64,000 nucleotides of DNA from Takakia lepidozioides (Eukaryota > Streptophyta > Takakiopsida > Takakiales > Takakiaceae): the NCBI GenBank assembly GCA_030704615.1, contig CM060731.1, positions 35,402,001-35,466,000 of the forward strand. Direction: 5' to 3'. A program made the translations under genes and the position numbers. The notes below the pieces were generated by a model. It made no database searches. It saw only the letters and a program-made list of their open reading frames with translations, and was not told the DNA's origin. Below are positions 1-11,100 of the stretch, piece by piece. Every line of letters begins with the position of its first letter. The first letter of the stretch is position 1.

Positions 1-505
1 CAGGACGTCCTCGATCGTCTCCATTCTCTTCCCCATCTTCTCCGCACATAGGCCCCAACCCAGTGCAAAAATGAAGACCTAAGTTGCGAAACCCGGACTA
101 GTTTTTTGTCTCTGGGGAAATAAGCTCCCTTCGACACAAAGCGCAGCGCCAAATTGTAGCCTGCATTTAAACCGGGGCTGTGGTTTTACAAGACAACACA
201 AGACAAAGAGTGCCTGCAAAGGCATCAGAATGCGAACACAAAGTTCTTACTCCAGAAGCATAATTGCCACATCACAACCTCGGAAAACCATCGGAAAATA
301 AAAATGTCCATTCCTAACCAACAAAAATTATGCCACAAGATATGTTTCCCACCAAGGCTGCCAAGCAACAGCCTCGCAAGTTCTCCAAGACAAAGCCTGT
401 AACCAAATCTGCAAACAAAATATTCTGAGACTCAAGAGACAATTGAGTTGAAGAAAAAACAAGCTGTTATCACCTACTTACCCAAGTGTCAGAGGAGATG
501 TGATC
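1..505 (-). CDS. possible 5' part of an unidentified gene (edge-truncated)
   Basis: On the minus strand a 24-nt candidate exon (482-505) lies between a pyrimidine-rich acceptor ending TTTTCAG and a GTAAGT donor, and reads DHISSDTW. Further left, roughly 92 down to 1, an open stretch reads through LGWGLCAEKMGKRMETIEDVL-like residues in a strongly coding-looking frame and runs off the window edge. An ATG at 36-34 (MGKRMETIEDVL) could alternatively be the start of a gene whose body lies outside. I do not recognise the family. The splice-site quality of 482-505 is good; that of the edge exon (acceptor CTTAG near 93) is only moderate. The two pieces may not belong together. If real, this gene is divergent from the KGD4-type gene at 1368. 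Confidence 0.3.
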
Positions 506-1150
506 CTGAAAAGAATAGAAAGAAGCGTTCTATAAATTTAACAAACCTAAAATTACATCAAACCCACGGAGCAGCACAGAGCACACTGCGAATTTGGTTC
601 TAAAACATGACCAAAGAACTCCACGCACATGAGATTTGAACTAGATTTTACGCGAGGAAGAAAGAGCATACATACATTGAAGATGTGAAATGGATTACAT
701 GTGCTGGATGAGCACAGATCCTTCACGAGGCTCTGCTTCTGGCATCGAAGTGGAGACAGACATGCACAGCATTAATCACAGGAAACATTTCCAGGGACAA
801 CAACCGGTACACTCTCACCGCCGACTGACGACGTGTCGCACACGTTCATCCAATATCCATGCGGATGCACAGGCGACGCAGATGGATGTACGAACAATTG
901 GTGTGACGATGTCGACGAATCCTGCAAAAAGTACATCCGATAAGATATTGTCGGATGTTTGCCCGCCGTCGACGGCCGGGAATCGACGATCCAAACTTGT
1001 CGCGGCGGACAAGCTGGGCCAACCACTCACTTTGCCGCGTGTCGCTTACCGAGTGGCCCCAAGGACGAAACTTCCGGTGAAATGAAAGAGACGAAAACCA
1101 CTAATTTATTTATAAATCTATTATTTTTGTATTCCCCGGATCCATCGGAC
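506..1150. other. intergenic, no gene seen
   Basis: No coding region is supported; the 131-residue open frame at 690-1085 has no recognisable composition. Two small perfect inverted repeats are visible: CATCCGA 934-940 with TCGGATG 951-957, and CTTGTC 996-1001 with GACAAG 1008-1013. The stretch sits upstream of the KGD4-type gene and may hold its promoter. Confidence 0.5.
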
Positions 1151-1160
1151 TATAAATATA
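1151..1160 (+). promoter_or_regulatory. candidate TATA box of the KGD4-type gene
   Basis: TATAAATATA lies 208 bp before the ATG at 1368 in a local context of higher GC. It is the only good TATA match just upstream of that gene. A transcription start about 30 bp downstream would leave a 5' leader of about 185 nt. No expression evidence is available from sequence. Confidence 0.4.
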
Positions 1161-1367
1161 TCCGCGGAATAACGGAATAACCCTACGAGTCGCCAGCTGT
1201 GTTGTTCGGTGGTTAGTTAAGATCAGGGAATATTCTTCTGGGTTCTTCTACCCTGTGGTAAAATGGAAGTGGGCGTAAATGTAATCTAGGACGTCCCTGA
1301 TGTTCGAAACCCTAATAAGCAAGGTGTTGTTGTGAGGTGGGGAGGGAGAGAAGAGGGCGAAGTAGCT

Positions 1368-2209
1368 ATGGTGGCCTCTCGGATTGCCAAGCGCATTCCG
1401 CTCATCAAGTTTCCTAATCGTCGTGGCCCTCAAGCTACCTCATCTGGTACGTGTTTTTCCTACTTCAAATTGGAGTGCGCGACTTGAAACTGCCTTCCCT
1501 TTTGGTGCTCTCCTAACTTGATAGATTGTTGCGTCGTAGCCATAGATCATTTCAGGCTAGGGCCACGTTTTTGGTGCATCTCGAAGTGTAAGGGGGCATC
1601 TTTCACATCAATTCAGAGGACTAACCTTTCAGAAAAACTATTAGTCTCTCAGTATTCTAAAGAGAGGTCTGAAGACCTTAGGGATCAACGGGAATTAGCC
1701 TGTTATGCACCGCAGTCACATCTTTTGCACGGTAAGCCTCTCCAGGAGGGTTAGTATCCCATGGGGACTTTTTCCTTGAAGGGTTGTGATCACCAGGAGG
1801 AGACCATTTCACCCCTCTCTCGCCTGGTCGCTCAGTGTGGCTGTTGGTGCAAACGCAGTTGTTGCAGCAGAGGGCCTAGAGGAGCAGTGCCGAAATCAAC
1901 CTCCTGTTCTCTAGTACGATGCAGTGCATAAGCAAATCCTCGCTTCCTTGTGAGTAGGTTGTTATCTACAGCATGGTTAGTGCTACAGCATCTCATGTTG
2001 ATCCTGAAACCTCAGAATTGGCCTTGAGGGATATATATCCTGAATGACTGTGCCCTGATTGGATATTGCATGGCTGGATGCATGTGCAGAGGCACCTCCA
2101 AGGCCTTCAAGCAGACCAAAGGAAGGGACCGAATTGCAAGGGGGCACTGCTACTAGTCAACCTCCCCGTACCAAAGTCTCTGCCAAGGAGATTGAGGCTA
2201 TTCTTGTAA

Positions 2210-2240
<31 letters not shown>

Positions 2241-2520
2241 TCTGTTCATTCTTATGTCAAAGTGATAATATCGTAATAGCATCTTTGAAGTGAAATGTTT
2301 AGCTATGGCTGCGTGATCTTTATCGGCTCCTTAGCTGGTACTTCTGCAAGCCAGGCTGCATGGAGGTTGTTGTTTATTATTCTTTGGCTGGATGTTTCTG
2401 GGTTGAGGACGGGTGTCACAACATGGTATGACAAGACTGTGCCAAACTCCCTGCTGTCTTCTGATCTCTACCAAATCTAAACTTTTTCCTCTGTGGTGTC
2501 AGCTTGGCGGCATGGATTGA
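1368..2520 (+). CDS. KGD4: 2-oxoglutarate dehydrogenase subunit 4 (KGD4/MRPS36-like), 3 exons
   Basis: Three exons, 1368-1446, 2090-2205 and 2503-2520, join in phase (1 then 0) to give 70 residues. Exon 1 starts MVASRIAKRIPLIKFPNRR; the PLIKFPNRR element matches the N-terminal PLIRFPDRR-type motif of the YMR31/MRPS36 (KGD4) family. Exon 2 ends KVSAKEIEAIL and the 18-nt terminal exon supplies LGGMD and the stop, giving the EIEAILLGG ending I remember for plant members. The family is known as a small mitochondrial adaptor that recruits the E3 subunit to the 2-oxoglutarate dehydrogenase complex; it was earlier listed as a mitoribosomal protein. Donors are GTACGT and GTAACT; acceptors are GTGCAG and GTCAG. 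The basic, Ser-containing N terminus fits a mitochondrial import signal. Length is typical of the family. The gene is too fragmented to appear as a single open frame. Confidence 0.8.
2207..2244 (+). repeat. (CT)n microsatellite
   Basis: A CTCTCT run with one interruption begins right after the donor of KGD4 exon 2, inside intron 2. Confidence 0.9.
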
Positions 2521-5152
2521 TGCCGTTTTCAGGTTCTCCGATCTTTCACTCCTCTTCTGTGGTTGTTGGTTGAATAATTGATGGCGATGGAGTTTTGGCA
2601 ATCAGGTCCACTTGCTCATCTCAGGTGGTGTGACTTGGTACGAATCCTTAATGGTTATAAGCTTATGCTGTTCTTTTGCTTAACACTGTCACTCATTGCA
2701 TGCTGGGGTCTCTCTCTTGGACAGCTGTGGAGGACACAGACATGCAGGAGTCATTTTTTTATTTGCATAATGTCAGCTTATTATCACTTTGTAACTGCAT
2801 AGAGTCCTGGTTTTTACCCTCTCTCTTGGCCAATGCTTTTGGGCAAGGGAGTTACAATTCTTCCTTATTGGAATGATCACACTGAAAATTAAGACCAGCT
2901 AAACTACAGCTCAATTTTTTGTCTGTTGCAGGGTTGTGACAGTTCCTTTCTGAGATTGGCATACATAAGGGTTGATGACTAGAAGTATGTGGCATGTTCC
3001 ACAAATGAACTCGTAGCCATTGAACCATGCTTGCAGTAGCCTGTGGCCATGCATTTGGTGGCCTGTTTGGACGGAGCAGAACGGAGAGAGGAATAGTTCT
3101 TCAGTGTAGGGACATGCACAGGTCTAGAACTCAAGCCTCCAAGAAATCTCATTAACTTTTGCCATGAATCGAATTGGCATGTTTTAGTAACATAGTAGGC
3201 TGCCCAGATTACCAAATTGGAAGTGTCTGAATTTGACATGATCTTAGAGAAAAAAATAAAAACCTTGTTTAAGGCCTTGAAACCAACATAGAAAAGGATA
3301 CGTGCCTTTCTTCTCTTCCCACTTAGATCATATCTCATGGTGTGTGCAGGTTGGGAGTCTTTTGTTTATCACCTCACTTGTGGAAACCTGGCAAACATGA
3401 TGTTGTCCAGATGGAGGTTCTTGTGTGTGTTTGGAAATGAGAGTCCTGGGGAGTTCATGGTGTGAAATCTGCTTGGAGATGAAGTAAGGGTTTGCATGAA
3501 TACTCCATTTGATCACACATGGGTGACTACTGTTTCCTAGCATCACGAGATTTTTTTGCTACTAGACAGTTCCACAGGTGCATCCGCCTGGTGATCTTGC
3601 AGATTGGTCTGCTGACGTTCAAGTACAAGTACCTGTACTTGTGCATCATTGCAGAAAGAGTACACCTCCCACTCAGCGAGACTGCCTTTACTTTGACAGT
3701 CAAGGCCGGTTTCTAACCTGGTCCACCCCCTCCTTTGCAGAAGCTGAATGGAACACAGGCCATGCCCCTCTATCCCTCCCTGCTTTTGCCATATCTGTCT
3801 CTTCGACGATGTAGATGCAGTCAGGCTTTGATGCGCCGGTTGCCAAGGACGCCCATGGGAACACAGCCATGATGTTGATCCATCCTCTGAGCTCAGGCAT
3901 CTGAAGTACTACATTTGGAACTTACAAAACATTTACAAACAAGTCATGTTCTTCAATGCTGGCGTGTGAAAAAATGGCCTCACGAATTCAACTGGCATCT
4001 GAGATGTGTCTCTTGCCCAACTGCAAATTGGAAATCTTCTTGGCCATATGGCTCTGCCTGGTCCACCACTGATAGCAAATGGACACATGCTGATGGCAGA
4101 CTCCATGTCTGCTGAATGTGGACCGTGATTGACTGGTTGGCCTTCAGAACTTGCATACTCCAAGGAAAACAGACAACCAGTTGTAGAGAACATCAGTTCA
4201 GCTATGTAAATTTAAAATTCTTAAGTTGGCATGACTGGTGGTCAGAGCTTAAATCTCTGCCAGCACACAGAAAGGAATGTGAAAGAGAGGATTTGTCAAG
4301 AAACTGTGCCACAGAAGATTCAGATGAACTGAGAAAGGTGGAGGTTGTAGGGTGGGTTTGCATTCTGGAAGGAGGCCGGAGCAGCCATAGGTTTCGAGAG
4401 CTCCTTTGTCAGAAAGATCAGCGCATTGCTAAGTAGCAAGCAACGCTTTGGAACTAATTATTGGCGTTGTACTCATGGTGAAATCAAAGCTGATTCTTTC
4501 TTCCATCTGCTATCCCCCATAGCTTCATGTTGAGGGAGTTAGTGCAAGGAGCGACAGAATCTTACGGACCAGGGAGAAGTGGCAAGTGTGTGCTAGAAAC
4601 TTCACAAAGCCATGTTCAGTTTCTTCACAGAAGTCAACTGACACAAGGAAGAATAATACGCAAGAATGGATGGGAACTGTGTGTATGTTCACAACCATTT
4701 TATTTCAGGTAGCTCCAGTAACAATGTACACAGTTGCTGCCCAAGAAATAAAGTCCCGGGATAAGCACTAGTGCAGGACACATCCAGGTTGTGTGTGCAA
4801 TGCTAAGAGGAAGGAGAAAGGACGAGCGACATTTACAAAGATATGAATTCTAGCATTTGCTTATTACTGAGTTCCAATTTGAGACCACCTGTCCTGTATT
4901 TCCAATCACCACAGATCCTTGCTTCCTACATATGGGTAAGATGGCATTGGGCTGTTGCCCATAAAACCTCATTCCTGCGCTTGGCCCTGGTCGCATGAGT
5001 TTCCCACAGGAAGTGAAGACTTGCTTATTGACATGACTTATTGCTGGTCCCAGTCATGCAGGCATGTTGCATTGACTAGAAAAGTATATAGACATTGTAC
5101 AGACATGCCAGTAGAAGAACAGAGAGGATGAATCAACACCATTAGACCCGTC
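2521..5152. other. intergenic and 3' UTRs, no gene seen
   Basis: This 2.6-kb stretch lies between two convergent genes and must contain both 3' UTRs. Short open frames occur on both strands (for example 2979-3338 minus, 4116-4436 plus), but none shows a recognisable domain or a splice context supporting it. Confidence 0.5.
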
Positions 5153-8100
5153 TCAAGAGAGCATTGAACGGGCTTCCGTGACAGAGCGCGGAGGCTCCAG
5201 GTCCTTCTCATGAAGCCCACAGCCTTGCAGCCGTTGCATTTGTCTTGTAAACACATCATCCAAAATCTGCACCTCCACAGGCCAATCATTCTCTTCTATC
5301 AGCAACAATCAAATCTGCAGTGCAAAATCAGCAAAAACTTTCCATTGCTGGTAAGCCCAAATGTGAAATACAGAATAAGGTGGGAAGGACTCACACCAAG
5401 GACAAAGGACGAGCCTTTGTACCATGACCTATTCCCTTTCCTGTTTTCCAAAAAGTGGAGCACATCCTGTAGATTGTCCATGCCAAAATACAAGACAGCC
5501 ATTCAGTAGAGTTTATGGCACATGCCCTGGATCTAATAACCAAGTGAAAATAATCCATCCAAACATGTGCGCATACACCTCCCTGGCATGGCCAGATAGA
5601 ATCACATATAAACTAAACAGACACAAGCAGAAAGAAAAAGAAGAGTGTACCTGAGCCATACGGTCCCAATAGCCCCGGCATACAGCAACAAAGACACGTG
5701 TAGTAAACACATCATGGAGGTGAGAGATGGTATCGACAAGCTGTGTGTTGAGTGGCTGCATGCGTTCCCGAATTTCAGTCTCACCGCCCACCTCCCTTAA
5801 TATTTTTTTCAACTTGGTGGTGCGCTGCAATCGTGCCTGCCCTCCACTCACACACCCTCTCCACATCAGTTGTTGCAGTGACCAAAATATGATAGACCCT
5901 GACATCACCTGAGGCCTCCATCTATTTAAAAAGTCCAACCTCAATTTGACCTCTAACATGGACAGGTTGCACAGCTACATGTCTGGCCATTGCCCTGCTT
6001 AATGTATCTTTACACACAAGGAGATAAATGATAACTGAATCATGGTTGCTCTCTGCACTAATGCAATTGCCCTGGGCAACAAATAGACACACACAGACAT
6101 AACTTCCTGTTCCAAAAGAGCAACAAAACTTTCGTGTTCCAAGCACAGAAAAGTGCAACCTACAGATTATGTTCTCTCCTTTTCCTGGCTAAAAAGAAAC
6201 AAGAGAAGGGGTGGAGCGGCAGGGGAGAATACATTATCGGCCAGCTTCTCGACAATGGCTAGTAAAAGGTTTTTGTATTTGGCACGAAGCTCAATGGTGA
6301 CCTCATTAAAGCGCTCCCCAAACTTAACACGGCCATTGCCAGCCCCTTCACCCGGCAAGCAAGCAACCCATGCCTTCATCTGTGCCTCTATCTTGGGCCG
6401 CAGTGTATCCAAAAGCCGCTTTATGCTGTTCAGCATCACTCCCAGCTGCATCATCCCTCAAGTGGCCACAATTTCCTTGTCAGCCTCTTGGACCTATTAT
6501 CCATCCATTCAAGAAAATGGGGGCCAAGAAAGGAGCCATGGACTTACCTGGCTTGGGACACAATAGATGGAAATGGAACGACGACGTGTAAGCTTCTGCA
6601 TGTATTGCAGGCTGAACTTTTTGGGAACCATGACATCCTTGAGAGGAATAAGGACTTCTGCATATTGCTTCTCCAATGCTCCTATTGCTGCCCTTTCAAC
6701 ATCTGTGACTGCCTGCCATCCTCATTCCCAATCAAGAAAACATGTTATGCATCATCACATACTGTGATATGGTAATGCTGCTTGATAACCTTGAGCATGT
6801 GTCCTACTCTGGATGTATTGACCGGTCACTGGTTGATTATCGCATGGAACTGCCACGGCCAACCATTTTCAAGGTTAGGCTTTCGTTTAGCTACACATAA
6901 CATGGAGACGGTGAATGGCAGTAATCAAACTCAAAAGTGTGGCACCAGTAAACTACCAGTTGGTGATAGTGACAGCACTTCCCACTTGTGCTGCTCAGCA
7001 ATTGACCTTTAAAGCAACTGATGCAATACACATGGAAAGGTGGTTTTACATTTTCCAGAGTAATTGTGTACTCAGGCCAGCGACCAATTATGACTTCGTA
7101 TTCATTCACTGTATCCTTGATGCGATCATAAACCTCCTCCACAAATGGCGAGGTGGAATTCTTTGTTGTCACCCACGTCCATCGCTCCTACACCCATATT
7201 GAGCACCTCCTTCCATCAGTTTAATTTCTTTTGTCTACATCACAGTCTGTGTAAGATTACCATGTGGATTTTTTGAAAACAAAGGACTGACAAAACAGGA
7301 AGGGAGTGCGACGAAATTTTACTTTGTCAAATTTGCAGATATCGAGTAGGTGAAGGCGCTTGTCCCGGATCCACAGCATAATGTACAAATGAAACAAGTC
7401 CTTGGCATCCACCCCTCCTTTTTGCACCCTGCCAAAAATCACCAGAGCAGCTTGTAAATGAACATGAAAATGTACATGTACTTATACATGAAAATGACCC
7501 TAGTCACACCATTGGACTGTATCCCACTGGAATAGCCACAGCTTGCTGTAGCAAAACTCAGATCTACACATTGGCATATGCATAATGTGGGCACCATGTT
7601 TCTGCAGCTATAAGGCCATGGCAGGGAGGTCACCTTATACCCCACGAGGCTAGATCTCGTTGGAAGTCAGCAGTGGCTATGATGAGCTCTGCCACAGGAA
7701 CCGAAGGGCAGGAAGGCGGACAGGAAACCAAAAAGGTGCGCAGACGATGGGCCAGCTCCATGTTGTAGATGCTTGCTGCAATGTTAGGCAGATCGATGGA
7801 GCTGTCATGCCACCCAAACTTCAAGTCAATTCACAATAAAGAGAACCTGCACCACACCTCCTCTCCATCAAGTGCTTTCCATGTTCTGCACGTCATCAAT
7901 CTCAAACACTGTATTTCTCAGATAAAGTGCAACTATAGCAGTGTACAAGTGGTGGGGCTACAGACCTCGGCAACACATGCATGTTGTGGATATCAATATC
8001 CGCCTGCACTTCTTTCCCAATTTGCACACACAAATTTTTCATCTTGAGGTATGCTGATGCAATACTCAAAGGATCCTTTAGGCAAGCTTCACTCTTAGTT

Positions 8101-11100
8101 GACACATACTCATTGGTCTCTGCCATATGCTGCTTGCACCTCTTCTTGGCAGCTGTCTGTTCATCCAGAAATGCCCTGCTCGTGAAGGTCTTCAGAGAAA
8201 GTGATATGAAAACTTTCACATGCCAGAGTAGAAGTATGCACAAACAAGCATCTCTCTCATGGCCCTCTGTGGATGTCAGAAATCTCTTTCTTCTTTTGAC
8301 CCTCTACCCTCAAACACACATGCATGTTGAAAAATAGGATTCTGAAATGGCAAACTCTGAAATAGTTTCACATGGTGCTCTGAGCCTCCAAAGAGAGTAT
8401 GTCATGCAACAAGGAAGTATAGAATTCTAGGTTGGGTGAAATGGAAAACCGTGAAATAGTCTCGCAAAGTGCTCTGAGCCTCCAAAGAGAGGATGTCATG
8501 CAACAAAGTATAGATTCTCATGGCTGGCACCAACGCAGGGGCAACACAGCCAACTGTGGACATGAAGATGTCAGCCAAGCCCGAAGGTGACGTACTGTCG
8601 AGGGACTTGTAATTCTCAAATACCACAGCAAGCAGTTGAGCCACCTGTTCCTCCACATCTACTAGTATTTGTTTCTGAAAACCAGCATCCCTCCCCCTGC
8701 TGCTCCATTACAAAATAGCTCTCCATACTTATGTACAGTAGCCCAACTGAGAATAGCCTAGATGACCAACGTTAGCCAAGTCGTGTTTTTCTGTACATGT
8801 TACCAGTCATAATAGTACCGGGTACACATCAGGTCATCAATATCACAACCAGCATGTTGGAAGGTTTTACATTTGCACATACTAGGCTTTGCTGAAGAAC
8901 TTGCCTCAGTACCAGAGAGTCTAATTACTGGGAAGCAGTCAAATCCTCTCTTTATGCTATTGCCAGAAAACAATCACTTGCCTACAGTGAGTTCCCTTCC
9001 AAATGACTGACACCCCCTTACATTATGAAGTCCAGGTGATGGTAGGAAATTAGAAATAAGTTGCCGCATACAAGTGTTCAAGAAACTTTGAGAAACTTTG
9101 AAAAGATTCAAAATTTGTCTTCAGAAAAGAGGGGCGAGGAAGGGGATCATTGGGGCCAGCACCGAAAATTGAAATAGAGTAGGAGAGAACACCTCCTGCC
9201 TATTGAGAGAGTTCTCGTCACGAGCTTTGATGGTGGGGCACAACAAGTCATGAATGAGTACAAGGCAGTCTTCAGTAGGTGTGGCCACTTCCATTACACG
9301 CACCAAATACCTGCCACCATTGTTCTATCAGGCCAGTAGGACAGCAATTTCCCATATTCAGTGACAGACAATTTTTGATATTGGATACCTTTTCCTCTAT
9401 AAATTTCAGGAGGGTTACAACTTTTGATGCTGGCAGCAAGTTGAGTTACTTTTTAATGATATGAACATCATAATTTCTCATTAACAGACACAAGTGTCAA
9501 AGTTGGCTGCAGATGCATATGCAGGGGAAGGCACATGATCTGTCACCAGCCTTTCTATTCTGGACTATTATAGAGGTGCACAACAAACCTGAGTTTTGTG
9601 TATGCATCTGACACCCCATAACATGAGGCGAATTCAGAGAGCAACCACAACCAGGAACCATGCAACCGCAGGTTGCGGAGATGAAACTGTTGCACTCGCA
9701 TTGCCACCTCCAACACTATGTCATATGCCCTCGTCTCTCCCACTGGACCCCACTGAAGTCACCAACAAGGTGAGCTAATGCTTAGGTCTCCAAGGTTGAA
9801 AAATTCACATGTAGAGGTAGTGCATATAAATGAATGAAGCATACAGGGTAAGCCAGTACTGAAGCAAAAACCAATAAAGAATGACAAAAGAAAGAGCGAG
9901 ACGAACAGCAGTCAGGTTGGGACACCCAATGCTGGGAAACGATGCAAGGGTATATACCTTGGGCATATGTTTGAAGTACATTTTACAAAGCAGTTGTGTA
10001 GTTCTATTCACAAAACTCATGCAATGGGACAAGTGATCATACCTTGGCAGAACTGATGTCCCCCAAGTTGGTACTGTAGCTGAAGAACATTTGCACCTTG
10101 CCTACGCACTCATGCTCGGGCTCATTGTAGATGTTGTACCACTGTACCCGATCATTCTACAGAAAAATACCACGTCTTTGCAAGTCAATATTTTTATACA
10201 CATCACTAAACGTGTGGGGGATCATGCAATGCTGCCCTTAGTTCAGAAGCATGCATATTCCAATGCATCACAGAATTTCACTTTCCTCACCATCATGAGA
10301 GGAAAACGAGAAACAATGGAAAACTATAACGTCCACAGGCTAAAAGAGCTCTGGACAAAACAGGGACACAGAAGAAGAAATTTATTGTCCATGTGAGGCC
10401 CGGAGGCGAGAGAGAGGGAGGAGTTTCAGAACTGAGAGGAAAAGGGGGACAGATAAGAGACCAGATCATCGCAGATGGAAGCAAGCTGGACAATGGTACG
10501 ACCATGTGAAGAGCCCTTGGAGTCTTGGATCTCCAACAGTAGATCATCCCCTGGGCTCTCTGGGAGGCTGCAAAATGCAATCTATGCTCTCCTTAGCAGT
10601 TTGAAAATATCCACAAACTTTATGCTCACCAGCTGTTGCCACATACGATATGAAGCCAAGTAACCGAGGTCACAGGAAGAAGAAATGCAGATGATAGGAA
10701 CATGTGTACATACAATACAGAGGAATCGCCACCAGGCTGCATGTGCACTGCATCTTTCGCTGCTGAGCTTTTCAAACGCAGCACACACAAGAAGTTTTCT
10801 GCCACACAAGACAATCGGTTCCATCAAATGACGCACATGCCCTTGCCTTAGTCTACCTCACAAACCTACCAGACCAGCTATCAACTCATACTCTGATAAG
10901 CCTCCTGTCACTTGACTGATGGTTGTAGAAGGAACAAGGGCAATAAACAAGAAATATCAGAATTGACCTCAAACTGTCAATAACCAAACATAAGAAAATC
11001 AGTCATGCTAGAGATAAGTAAGATAGACTGAAAAGGGGGACAACGACCTTGTGGAGCTTCAGTGAGTGAACTATGCCGGAAGATGTTGACTTTACGCTTG

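Noticed and set aside
690..1085. 131-codon open frame on the plus strand
   Set aside because: No domain, unusual composition, overlaps two open frames on the other strand, and lies in the likely promoter of the KGD4 gene.
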